From Fragilariopsis cylindrus CCMP1102 (taxonomy: Eukaryota > Bacillariophyta > Bacillariophyceae > Bacillariales > Bacillariaceae), in the NCBI GenBank assembly GCA_900095095.1, contig FMBT01000441.1, forward strand, positions 1 through 64,000: 64,000 bases of DNA, read 5' to 3'. The notes beneath the pieces are model-generated. The model was not told the origin of the DNA, searched no databases, and worked only from the letters and a program-made list of their open reading frames with translations. The stretch's first letter is position 1; every line of letters starts with the position of its first letter. The translations under genes were made by a program, and so were the position numbers. Positions 32,729 through 43,453 of this stretch are shown in pieces.

Positions 32729-33480
32729 CAAGATCAATATTAACAACAATCGGAATTGATTCATTCTTCTACAAGAATAACACAATGGCAATCAATTGAC
32801 GAAGACTGACATAAATAATGTCCTCTATAAGTAAATAACATAAACGTTCGTATCGTATCGTATACAAAGCCTACGTACAGTACACTTAAATCGTGCTACA
32901 CTAAGCCATTTTCAGTAGGACCTAGTAGTAGTACACCCTAGTAGAATATTCTAATATCCCTCCAAGTCACAAGAAGATATCATAACAAACTCACATGTTG
33001 AAAACCTTTAGAGACCTTAGAAGGCACTGGATGTGGACCTGTGTGTATGTTGCTCAGTTAGTACTAGCTAGTATCTTACTATATAGGTCAGAGTATGTGT
33101 AGTATATACGTGTGTAGCTCTAGATCCTAGATAATATAAGAGCAAGGACTGTATCCATTGCTAATCGTATTTGGTAAACTGCCACGTGAGAGGTGTTGTG
33201 GTGGTGCCAATTTTGATCAGTACGACAGCATAGGAACGACGTGACACAAATTTAACAGACAAAAGGGGCTATTTTTCTATTATTGTCTTGTAATCTTCAT
33301 AAGCACGCGAGTGAGGAGAGCATACACGAAGCGATGCGATTTGAGTTTTTCTTGTTGTCCCAACGCTTTTGGACGGAATTGCTAGTCTACGATGTACTGA
33401 AAAAATGAGATCAATCCTAATAGAAATGAGCCAGTAGAATATATCCAAGGTCAACAAAATCAACAATTAATATACTGTAC
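32729..33480. other. Intergenic
   Basis: No gene found. AT-rich, with short TAGTA-type runs near 32915-33070. Confidence 0.45.
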
Positions 33481-33681
33481 ATCGATTTCACTGTATCACT
33501 TGAACTTCAACTTAGCAAATATTGACAGTGCCAATAGAACGCTTTTTGCAATATCAATAGACTAAGCTAAAGTTCATAATTCCTATATTATTACACACAA
33601 AACGCCTTCACTCTATAGTACTAGTTCAGAGCATGGCATGATTTTAAATCTTATTATAATGTATATGTATATGTTGTACGT

Positions 33682-34408
33682 TTAGATCAGCAATGAGACC
33701 ATTACGGCTTCGATGTCAGTAGAAATCATCGTGACTGCAGTCTGGGCAAATGCTGCTCCATATAGACTGCTTCCTGCGTTGAATGAGATCATGGTCTTGG
33801 CAAGAAAGATACCTTCCCCGTGGGAACCATCGTCAAAGGCAAGTGCATCAGCAATTGCCCAAAAGATGTTTTCAGCCTGGGCACCATCCGCAAGGATGAC
33901 TTTCGCGCCAGGTCCAGCGGTAAAGGTTCCAGCAATCTGCATGATCCATACGCCAGTAGCGCTACTGGTTAAGGTTAGGTCGGTGTTGAATTTGACATCT
34001 GTGGACCACTTGTAAATGCCTCGCGTGAGTGTCAATCCTGAGATGTCACCAGCACCCACCCCAACAAAGGTGGAACCCGGGCCTGTGCGACAGGCAGCAT
34101 CAGTGTAGGCAGTTTCCATGTCGTTAATTGCGATGGTCATCATGGTAGGAGTGGGATCTGCATGATCAGCGGCATATACATTACCGTGAGTGACTATTGG
34201 GGATGTAGAATAGTCACCGCGCAAAGTCAACGCGAAACCAGTCAACCGAGGTTATACCCGTGGTTGTCACTCCTGATTTTGTCAAGATTGCAAAGTTACC
34301 TGCACTTCCAAGTTCGACAGAATCAACGCCCGACGTGGTTTGGGTTTGTGCCGACAACGGCATAGCCGCACAAACGAGAAGGAGAAGGCCAAGACGAAGA
34401 AGATTCAT
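33682..34408 (-). pseudogene. Ice-binding protein (DUF3494), damaged
   Basis: The protein family binds ice and is secreted by sea-ice diatoms. The N-terminus from 34408 has a signal peptide (MNLLRLGLLLLVCAAMPLSA) and VELGSAGNFAILTKSGVTTT. The larger part (from about 34245) reads LTGFALTLRGDYS, YAADHADPTPTMM, MTIAINDMETAYTDAACRT, TLTRGIYKWSTDV, ATGVWIMQIAGTF, QAENIFWAIADAL and GEGIFLAKTMISFNAGSSLY. The two parts are in different frames, and the conserved G-x-I-G-V-S-P segment that should sit between ITSV and LTGF is missing. So a deletion, not just one lost base, has occurred. GC content is higher than in the neighbours, in keeping with the bacterial-like origin proposed for this family in diatoms. 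Confidence 0.85.
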
Positions 34409-35637
34409 GATCTGATCACAATTTGTATGGTAGAGCAGGCGGTGGAACATGTGTTGGAAACGATAAGGAAGCAAAGAAAATGAGTAAAACATGTTTTCAT
34501 TTTCATTATCATTATCATTATCGCGTTCAGTTGTTTATGCCATCATTTCATCGTCGATGTATAGGCAAATGCATCAATCTGATTAAAATGATATGTAATT
34601 GTGATCTCACATGGCATACCACATCATCGTATCGTACAATGGGCCAGTTATCATTATGAAGAAGCGCACACTATTAAGAGAAAAGAGATGCGTTTCTCTT
34701 ATTTAGGCTTTTACGGCAATAAAACTAATTCAACAAGAATTACACAAAAAAACGAGATTCCGACTGTACATATACTATGACGAAAGAAAATAACAAATGA
34801 ATTGACGATCATGGTGGATGGTGGAATCTCTAAATCGAGGCGTTTATCAAGCAAGATTCATGGAGGAGAGAACTCTTCTATTAATATAAAAACAAACGTC
34901 GACATAGTCGGTCGAATAATCAACAAAAACGTCTCATCAAGAAGACTTTAATTAACACAAGATTCATGGAGGAGAAACAATATCTTCCTATGAATATAAG
35001 AACAACGTTGTCGATCGTAGGTCATAGATCATGAAAAACGACGATATAAAACGTAAGAGAAAACCGACGACATAGTCGATCGAAAAAGAAAAACATTGTT
35101 TACATCCTTACTCGAAATTGAAAACCTTGAATATCGGAAATTGTGACGTTAAATTGGTAGCGGTTAGGGTGTGTCTTTTGTGACTAATTATATTGTTCTG
35201 TTCGCGTGTCCGACTTTAGTTGTATCAAAGGAAAGTTCTAAATATGTTAACTTGAGTATCGAAAATTGTGACTTTAAACACAAACAACGCGGCGAAAGCG
35301 AACACGAAAGTGTGACGTTGGGGAAATAGAATCAATAAAGAACAAACATTCTAGGTGTAACGTTGAAAAGCGATACTAAAATGTGACTTTGTGTTGAATC
35401 GTTAAGTAATTCTTAATCGGATTAATCGGACCCTTAAGTAAAATAGAGGAAAACAAACTCGAAGTGAATTCTTAATCGTATTCCTCATCGTGTGAAGATT
35501 ATCACTTAAAACCGAATCATTTCCCCATACTACTTAGCACGCGTCGCCATCACTAGCTCAAAAGCACGATCAAGGGCGGGTTTACTAGTTTCCATTCACT
35601 CTACCCGATCATGATCTTTTCTCTCCGTGCTTCCTAA
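34409..35637. other. Intergenic with local repeats
   Basis: Two copies of a CAAGATTCATGGAGGAGA-led block of about 65 bp lie at about 34852 and 34964, followed by a GACGACATAGTCGATCG block (about 35069) resembling GTCGACATAGTCGGTCG (about 34898). A second family (TTGAATATCGGAAATTGTGA near 35131 and TTGAGTATCGAAAATTGTGA near 35253) recurs in the right part. No gene is seen. Confidence 0.5.
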
Positions 35638-35809
35638 CAATTTCACTGTATCACTTGAACCTCGACTTAGTATCAATATACAATAGTTCCTACGACTAAC
35701 TAAGCTTAAAGCTCATAGTTCTTATTAACACGCATTTACTCTATTACTAGTTTTGGGCATGGCCTATACCAAACAATTCTACCCATTTCATAAATCATAA
35801 ATTGACATA

Positions 35810-36855
35810 ATGCAAATCAAACAATATACAGCCGGAAATTCAGGACTATACTGGACAAAATTGGACAAGACGAAAAACATATCGTGGGCAAGTTCCAAGA
35901 CACTTGATAAGAGGGACGGTGGCGATCACGAAGGAAAAAGAGATATCAGGCGTCAGCGTACTGTTAACTCGGGTGATTCTACACGAGAACCTGTCTTGTC
36001 TGCCACCGGGTCGGTGAAAGCTGCAACTGTTGCTGCTGTCGCTGTCACACCCTTTATTATCAACAAGAACAACAGCGGCGACGACGACGGCAACGAAATC
36101 CCATCAACACCTATCGAACTAACGGATGTGTTATGTACTATCGTCTCTGATGATCGATATTTTCATGGTAAAAAGTTGCGTACTTTGGAAAAACTGATCG
36201 AATGTAACGAAATCCCATCAACACCTATCGAACTAACGGACGTGTTATGTACTATCGTCTCTGATCGATATTCTCATAATGAAAAGTTGCGTACTTTGGA
36301 TAAACTGATCAAATGGGAAAGAACATCAGGTGGTGATTTCTTGAAGTTGTTCCATGTATGTAATGGGATTTGGAGTGTATCGAACTTTATCAAGAAAACA
36401 TTGGAGGATCGAAATTGCGTCGGGCGAGTCCGTATCAAATCTATTGAAAAGGCAGCACACATTATTTCCATTAGTACTTATCCAGGAAAAAATAAACTCA
36501 ACTTGCAGATTGCAACGAAGATTGCAACATCTGCAATATATATATACCGGTGGGGATGATGTTACACATCTAAAGGCCTTGCGGCGTACCTGGAGTGCAT
36601 TAAATGCAATCACCAATAAGATAACAGATGTGATGAAAGAAGGTCAAACAATCGCTTTATGCGATACGGGAATTTATGTCATCTCTCAACTCAAATCTGT
36701 TGACGACATTAACGCTTCATATACACTCATACACGTATTTATTACCTTTGATAGTATTAAGGTGACAAAAAAGTTCTTCCAAGATAAAAGATATTGTTTT
36801 AAAATGTTTGGAAGTTTTCAAAAAGGATGATGGCACGTGGACTTCTATGTACTAG
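35810..36855 (+). CDS. Helical-repeat-like hypothetical protein with in-frame duplication
   Basis: A basic N-terminus leads to two near-identical 37-38-residue units, NEIPSTPIELTDVLCTIVSD at 36092-36205 and again at 36206-36316, each ending KLRTL(E/D)KLI. The rest is helical: LKLFHVCNGIWSVSNFIKKT, SIEKAAHIISISTYPGKNKL, LKALRRTWSALNAITNKITD, VMKEGQTIALCDTGIYVISQ. This suggests an armadillo-like solenoid. Frame changes near 36540 and 36800 fit single lost bases; the last frame ends DDGTWTSMY. I think it belongs to a lineage-specific multicopy family, but that is memory and not shown by the sequence. No signal peptide or TM. Confidence 0.5.
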
Positions 36856-37051
36856 AAGTAAAATTGTATCACTATTGGACATGAGTTCCGATTACGAAAT
36901 GCTTTTACCTTTGCTCATTGTGGTTTTGAAAAAATATCCATCACATCTACAGTATAGTAGGACTATATAACCCGCCGCCATGCATTCATGCATATTTATC
37001 GTATTCATAATGTTTTCATCATCTATATTAAAAAATGAGAAGAAAAAATAG
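36856..37051. other. Short convergent intergenic region
   Basis: No gene is seen between the stop of the helical-repeat-like gene and the stop of the next minus-strand gene. Confidence 0.4.
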
Positions 37052-37814
37052 TTACAAATGTGCAATAGTTGTTATCAGTTCTGCCGTTATTGCGTTGTAG
37101 ATTATCGTTCCAAAGTCAGTAATACAAATACAAATAATAATGAAATTGATTACTATTATTGTCCTTTTTCTTTGGTAATAATACAACTCAGCAGTAACTG
37201 TTATTGGTCTTGTTATGATTATTGTGTCATACCGGTAGTCATCGTTATTATTATTACTAGTATTTATTAATGGCAAAGCAGTAGCAGTAGCAGCAGTAGC
37301 TGATACTGATGTTGATGTTGATGCTGATTGTGGCGATAATAATGATGTGCGATTATCATCAACTTCATCGCTAATATCATTGTCCTCTTCTTCATTATTT
37401 TCATACTCCTGTTGTTTGTTACCAATGATTCACGTGTACTACGATCATAATAATAAAATTCAACAATAATACAACCAAATAATTAACACCATATATTAGA
37501 TGATTATTCTGTTCATTGGATTGACAGCAACAAAAAAAAATCAGAATATAAAGCAAAGCAACAATGTAAAATGTTGCATTATTGTCAGAGTACTTAGTTG
37601 CCAAAAATAGAGATACGTAGGATGAAACGAGCCAAAATAATAAATGAATCAGGTGGATGCGGCGAGCTCTTCTCGTCGCATCATCATCATCATTGTTCGA
37701 ATCGTTGTTGTTGTCTGTTTCAATATCCATTTCTATAGTATCCATTTCCATATATTTTTTTCTTTTTTCCCCGTATTCGATTTCAGAATTCAGATTGATT
37801 CTAGATTCATTCAT
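37052..37814 (-). CDS. Small multi-pass membrane protein
   Basis: The N-terminus is charged and Asn/Asp-rich. Three hydrophobic segments follow: IHLIHLLFWLVSSYVSLFLA, ATFYIVALLYILIFFCCC and HLIYGVNYLVVLLLNFIIMI. After a frame change near 37430 the acidic loop KQQEYENNEEEDNDISDEVD and a Ser/Thr/Ala linker lead to a fourth hydrophobic stretch (TIIVINFIIICICITDFGTI) and the stop at 37052. Family not recognised. Confidence 0.5.
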
Positions 37815-37871
37815 TCATTCCTACCCAAAAATACGATGAAAAGGCGTTCTTTTTTATAAGCTCTAATACTA

Positions 37872-37954
37872 CTTCCTCCGTGCAACCGTAAGTGCCGCGC
37901 GGGCTATCGCGTGAAAATTTAGCTAGTGTTATTAACACGTTCAACGGTCAATCC
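37872..37954 (+). repeat. Left terminal inverted repeat of mariner-like element
   Basis: Pairs with 41226-41307. The only differences are at the sixth to tenth bases around TTTAGCTAGTGTTATT, which reads TTTAGCGCGAGTTATT in the right copy (inverse complement). Confidence 0.9.
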
Positions 37955-38091
37955 AATTCCATGATTGAAAATTCAACTGAAGATTTTTTTTCTTCTTTAT
38001 TTTTCTTCGTAAGCTTTTATTATTATTTTATTTTTATTACGATCCAATTGGATTTGACAATGGTGGCTCATTTTCGTCAACTTCTAATGAA

Positions 38092-40679
38092 TGAATATAA
38101 ACAAAACCATACCTCCCATCACAAGCAACTCAACTACTACTATTGTAATGTCAAGCCTCCTCCTCCTATGAGTAGAGATATCTTCTCTATGGGTGCCTGT
38201 GTTAGAGTTGACCCATCTACTACCAGTAAAGGAGGAATAGGATTCGTTTCTGCAGTTCATCCAGAAGAAAGAAAGTTGATATTGATTACATTGAAAAAAA
38301 TTCAATTGGTATTACTAATTCCTCTCCTCTCATTGATGAGATAAGATTACATCCTCATGTCTATGCTCCATCTGATGATAGTGGTGCCACCCGAAGTGGT
38401 CGTCGTCGAGGAGCAGCAGTAGTAAGTGGTCGTCGCCGAGCAGCAGTAGTAACACCGCCACCACCACCAAGAGCAGCCGTCCGTTCACGAAAAAGAAAAA
38501 GAAACCGACCGAAGAATATATACGAGACACTTGCTGCTTCAACATCATGGGTACAAGCGTTAGGAGATCCCCAACCAGTATTGAAGTATCTTGCGGAAGG
38601 GAAAGAGAATAAAGACGCAGGATGGATGCGACGCGAGGTGAAGAAAGCATGTGAACTACCATCCACACCAATTGGTCAATTGAAATCGCCTGAAAAGAGA
38701 CTCCTATCACGAATTCATACTACAACTACAACACTTACTCCAAGCAAGACGAAAGGATTCAATACGCTATCGGATCATGCCTATGCATGGGGTACACATG
38801 TACGTACAATCCAACGGATTGATGCAAGAACTTTAGCTGATCCTACATTGAGTGCATCTAGAAAGGAACGGGCTGATGTTGGAACTTCTATTTTTACTTG
38901 TGAAGCAAGAAGAGAACAAGTGTACACCAACATGGACTACTACAAGCGATATAGACGACATCATCATCCTGAACCGTTGAGTGAGGCGGCTTTACGTGAA
39001 GAGTTTCTAGAGCTATCAGTACAGCAGCAGGTTCCATATCAACATGGTGCCGAGGCACTTCGAATTCGGGTTGCTACTGCATTCGAGGATATCCAATCTG
39101 TATTACAGAAGACCAATGGGGCTGTCACATGGAGAGAGCTTTCAAGTCAACTTGCAGGAGATAGTGTATCTATTGCTGCTCCAAATACGATTCGATCTTA
39201 TGTCATGTCTTTGCCTGATTCTGAATATGAAACCACTCGCATGCAACCCCTGCTTAATTCACAACACCGAATGAGAAGATTCAAATGGGCCCGTATGTTT
39301 CATATTCTATGGCATGGAGGGAAGATGGTGGCAGAGAAGGTACAGTTCGTTACCCTCCAGTCTGATGAAAAGTGGTTCTTTTGCCTTGTAAGAAGAAGAT
39401 TTGTGAAATCAGTTCCTCATTTTGGTTGCTCTCCTGTCAATCATAAGGTTCATCATAAAAAACATATTGATAAGTTTATGGTATTTGGTATGACTGCTTG
39501 GGTTCCAATTGAGAATAACTGGATGAGAGGCGGTGAAGCTTTTAAAGTTATTCTACAACGGATTGGTCGAATGGTGGAAGCAAAGGCAAATTCATATGGC
39601 CGTGTCTATGGGGAGGTACGTGTCTATTTGTATTCGTATTTGTATCTGAAGTTTTTGTATGTGTTATCATTGTATTCATATCTGTTATGTACTATCACAC
39701 GACTCACTCTCTCTCTCTCTCTCTCTCTCACAATCAGAATGGCAAGTACACCATGCCGCGAACAGAAGTGAATCTACGTCGTAAGAAGGGCAGTATGTAT
39801 TTCAAGAGCATGGAAATCAGAGGATCTGATGAAGGAGATGAAAAGAACCCAGCTTTTGCACTGAAGCGATTTTGGGAGGAGGAAGTTCTACCGGCACTTG
39901 ATGCATTAGCACAACAACTAACTCATCTGTATCCTGGAAAGAAGATTGTATTTCTAAATCATTGGGACAATGCACCACCTCATGTGGAGGGAGAATTCAT
40001 TGGATGGTTGACGGATCAACTAGCAACAAGAGGATGGCATAACACACCACAACCAGCCCAATCACCTCTATTGAATATTTTTGATACTGCTTTATTCGCT
40101 GCAATGTCAAAGCATGTTTTAGCAAAGCAAGGACTATTCAACCATTCACTTTACTTGAAGAAGGAGAGGCTATGGGAAATTCTACAAGCAGTTTGGAAGG
40201 AATATGATCTAGCAAAGATTGCTAATATGCATGTCCATCATCATCAAATGGTGAATGCAGTGATTTCTTGGAAGGGTGGTGATGGATTTGCTACTGCATC
40301 ACGAGCTCTTCATTGTGGTGTGCGGAAGGTGGTTGTTCCAGTATTCAGAGATGAGGAATCAAATGAACCATGTGGTGTTGAAGTGATAGAATCTTTGAAT
40401 GAGGTAGGAGGATTGGACAGTCTTAGATATCCAACACCTGATGTGATGGCAGAATTCAAAAGAGATGGCGGATTACTACCAGCACATGAATACAATCCAC
40501 AAAAACTACTACCAAATGATATATATGAACTATTGGTACAGGAAGGAAGTGTCAATCATCCTGATTATGAATATTTTACAGGTGGTATTGATGATGAATT
40601 TGATCAGATCTGGGAAGCAGATGAGGAACAGAGGAGACTAGTAGCACAATTTGAGGCATGGTACTGGGAATTGGATTAG
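38092..40679 (+). CDS. Mariner-like transposase (DDD catalytic triad), one intron
   Basis: The main frame runs from about 38278 to 39615, then a 122-bp intron (GTACGT...CAG, 39616-39737, with a CT microsatellite) and on to 40679. The catalytic Asp residues are in LQSDEKWFF, NHWDNAPPH and SPLLNIFDTALF, with 38 residues between the second and third, close to the DD37-39D mariner groups. N-terminal helices (DIQSVLQKTNGAVTWRELSS) would bind the ends. The first about 60 codons (MSRDIFSMGACVRVDPS) are in another frame, shifted near 38270 by what looks like one lost base. The start at 38092 is tentative. The third motif has lost the usual SPDLN form (here SPLLN), so activity is uncertain. Confidence 0.85.
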
Positions 40680-40861
40680 TATAACTACAATATACAAACA
40701 CAACAATATACACGATAATGGATGGATCCGATCAAACGAACGGACTGATCAAACAACTAATCAAACGAATCCAATGGAACGAGTACAGTATTGATCTATT
40801 AATAACTGAAATACAAACACAACAATACACATGATAACACAACAATACACATGATAATGAA

Positions 40862-40968
40862 TCAACGAACGAACGAACGAACGAATGAATCAACGGATCA
40901 ACGGATCAACGGATCAACGGATCAACGGATCAACGGATCAATGGATCAACAGGATCAACAGGATAACG
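40862..40968 (+). repeat. Tandem GAAC and GATCAACG arrays
   Basis: About five GAAC units are followed by about nine GATCAACG-like 8-bp units, inside the mariner-like element between its gene and right end. Two further AACACAACAATACACATGAT units lie just upstream. Confidence 0.85.
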
Positions 40969-41225
40969 GATCCATCCGATTGATACTGTACATACTGTAT
41001 TTGCCATCACAACAAGCAACAAGTACAGTATCTATCCATCATTAATACACACACACAGTAGTACTTATTAATATAAATATAGCATGTATAATTCAATCAT
41101 TTGTACCGTATTGAGTATCGTTCCATCATTGTGTTGTGATTTATTCTGTTTTATCGAGTATCGATCCATTCTTATTCTTTTTATCTACAGTATTCTTACA
41201 CATATTTCCCCGCGATAAGCGCGCT

Positions 41226-41307
41226 GATTGACCGTTGAACGTGTTAATAACTCGCGCTAAATTTTCACGCGATAGCCCGCGCGGCACTTACGGTTGCACG
41301 GAGGAAG
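41226..41307 (-). repeat. Right terminal inverted repeat of mariner-like element
   Basis: Inverse complement of 37872-37954. It ends CACGGAGGAAG just before the TA at 41308. Confidence 0.9.
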
Positions 41308-41312
41308 TACAG

Positions 41313-42092
41313 TACTATAAATTATACGTAAAAGCAATTTTACTCCAAAGATCACCGTACAAATGGTTTTTTTGATAATAAGCCATAGTTTAAGACGGTG
41401 AGAGAGACATCGATTTGCCACGAGCATAACGGCCCTTAGTTTCATCGCGTGAAGAAGTAGAGAGAATGAGAGAGAGAGATTTATATTCTAAAAATAAATA
41501 TTTGAAAATAGTATTAAGTACTGTAATTACATATTTTTAGCACAGGATTTCCAATAGGTTTCTACGCGTTCTACTTGTGTTTTTAGCAGTTTCTGGTTTT
41601 ATTTTGAATTTCTCCCCACTAGTGAATTAGTGTTTCACTTCATACCCGACTCGTTTTGACTACTTAGATTAGATTAATATAAAAATATTGTGTTGAACTT
41701 AATATTTCAATCTTGACCTGAAAATCTTCATAAAATCCTTCGCTTATTTTTATTTTTTTCATACATTTCGTATTTTGTGAGCGTGCTTTAGCGCTTGTTA
41801 ATTTTCATCGATAGCGCGTGTCGAATCATGCGGTGCCCGGAGGAAGTAAGTATTAGCATGCGCTAAATAAGAACAGTCCCCTTCGACGGAAAACTCCAGT
41901 AAAATCTCGGATAAATACCATTAGATACCTTCGGTGGTGCCATAATGTTTTGTATCGCCCCCTGACATACATCTCTTTTTTTACGGCACATAATTCTCAT
42001 TCGAAATAAATTGCAATTCAACCTTACCAGAAAAGTTTCTTTATCAAGTTCAGCAACACCAACACACGCATCGCAAGCCTACTAACATCATC
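41313..42092. other. Intergenic with a decayed short inverted-repeat element
   Basis: The part at about 41700-41846 resembles the short element at 49537-49733 (shared AATCTTC(A/G)TAAAATC(C)TTCGC block, then TACATTTCG(T/C)ATTTTGTG) and ends CCCGGAGGAAG before TA. The left end is not recognisable. The rest has no gene; the last 100 bases are the probable leader of the next gene. Confidence 0.5.
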
Positions 42093-42636
42093 ATGGTCAA
42101 CTTCTCCTTCAAGCAAGCGCTGTTTGTCATCCTTTTCTCTGTTGCGGTCAAGGCGGCAGACGACAAGAACTTTCGTTTCCTAGGATCGACATCATCGGAC
42201 AGCGATGACGATGGCGAAAAAGTCTGCACGTCAATTGACGGAACTCCTGTTGCAAGGACTCAGTCCATGAGTAACCAACGACGGAACGTTGTACTGCTCG
42301 AAGTTCGACATCGCGGTTTCCTCCGACGGGAAGGGAATCGAGAAAACCTACACGGACGGAGACACAGACACGGTGTGGTGGCTCAACATCGATCCGTGCC
42401 ACTCAACTCGATGGATATGTGCCACTTTGATCATGATGACGACACCACCGTTAGCGTCCAAAGCGACGCTACCGGGAGTAGACGGTGCGACGACCGATGT
42501 AGATAGCGGTAGTGTTTCTATTGTTGGATTGGGTCGTACTGTTGGAGTGTTGCTATTGTGGTTGTTGTTACCATCGCTGCCGTCCTTTCAATTTAAACAA
42601 AGTCGTGGCAATATCTCAGTAATTGTATCCAAATAG
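42093..42636 (+). CDS. Small secreted protein with hydrophobic C-terminus
   Basis: The signal peptide is FSFKQALFVILFSVAVKAAD. A short Ser/Asp stretch leads to CTSIDGTPV, and after a frame change near 42275 to CSKFDIAVSSDGKGIEKTYT and TVWWLNIDPCHSTR. Another frame change near 42400 carries it through MCHFDHDDDTTVSVQSDATG. The end is hydrophobic (VGLGRTVGVLLLWLLLPSL) and could be a GPI-anchor signal. Four cysteines in the middle may form disulphides. Family unknown. GC content is higher than in flanking DNA. Confidence 0.5.
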
Positions 42637-42794
42637 TCTCACAACGTTTGTTAATTTTATTCAGCGGTAATAATGATAATTTTCCTTGTTAGTAGAAGTC
42701 TACTAGATTCCTATTAGTTTTTAATTCTTTCCTATTTTACTTTTGACCCACACGAAATGTTCACGCACAAGCGAAAACATTATGTGTGAACACC

Positions 42795-43268
42795 TTATTG
42801 AAAGGCATTAGCAAGATCGAAGAAATCATCATCGGCTTCGTCATCAATTTTATCTCCGATATTTAAGTTATAAAGATCGTCGTCGATATTATCGTCGTCG
42901 TCGTTGTCGTCATCTATAGTAATGATAACAACTACATAATGCACAAATAGAATAGGACCATTGATGAATAGACCATAAAAGTACCGGTGTAATTAGCTAG
43001 TAAATCAAAAAGGATTTCTGCATTAAAACCACAAATACCGACTACTACCGTAATAGTAAGTATACGTAAGCAATACCACAAAAGCATCGTACAAATAATT
43101 TGTTTTTAATTCGTGATCGCTTTTCCATTTCGTTTATTTACTAGGTGTCGGATTTATACTGACGTTAGATAAATAACTTTCATTTGTTTGTTTTGCCACG
43201 CGCCGCGAGCGTCGTCGTCGCGCTCCAAAAAGAACAAGATCTTGAAATAATACGACCATATAGTTCAT
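42795..43268 (-). CDS. Small membrane protein with acidic C-terminal tail
   Basis: Reading from an ATG at 43268: MNYMVVLFQDLVLFGARRRR, then, in other frames, hydrophobic ILTITVVVGICGFNAEILF and TGTFMVYSSMVLFYLC, and VVVIITIDDDNDDDD. It ends in DDFFDLANAFQ before the stop at 42795. Two or three frame changes are needed, as in the neighbours. The ending is persuasive coding sequence; the beginning is less certain. Family not recognised. Confidence 0.4.
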
Positions 43269-43453
43269 AATATATATTATATGATACACTCGACAAAAAT
43301 GGCCACCCTTGCGTCTAAGCAACGGAACGGGATATTCTTAAACGGAAACTTGCACAGAAAGACACACACACACAAAATAGATAGAGAAATAGAAATAGAA
43401 GAGAGAATAAGAGAAAGAGAAGACAAGCAGCAATATAAATTGGACTCGAGAAC

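Larger units (their letters stand above)
33482..35775. repeat. Diverged ~140-bp direct repeats flanking the ice-binding gene
   Basis: Segments at 33482-33640 and 35638-35775 share ATTTCACTGTATCACTTGAA exactly, then TAAGCT(T)AAAG(T/C)TCATA, and an ACTAGTT...GCATGGC end, all in the same order and orientation. Gaps separate the blocks, so the duplication is old. The ice-binding pseudogene lies between them. Confidence 0.65.
37872..41307 (+). mobile_element. Mariner-like DNA transposon, 3.4 kb, near-complete
   Basis: The ends are inverted repeats of about 85 bp. Left 37872-37954 starts CTTCCTCCGTGCAACCGTAA; right 41226-41307 is the inverse complement with only a few differences. Both contain GCCGCGCGGGCTATCGCGTG and end at GGTCAATC. 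TA dinucleotides flank the ends at 37870-37871 and 41308-41309, as expected for Tc1/mariner target duplication. Inside is a transposase gene with one intron, then an 8-bp tandem array. The close match of the two ends suggests a fairly recent insertion. Confidence 0.92.

Noticed and set aside
40862-40968. Possible CRISPR-like array of 8-bp units
   Set aside because: Units are directly abutting with no spacers, so it is a simple tandem repeat.
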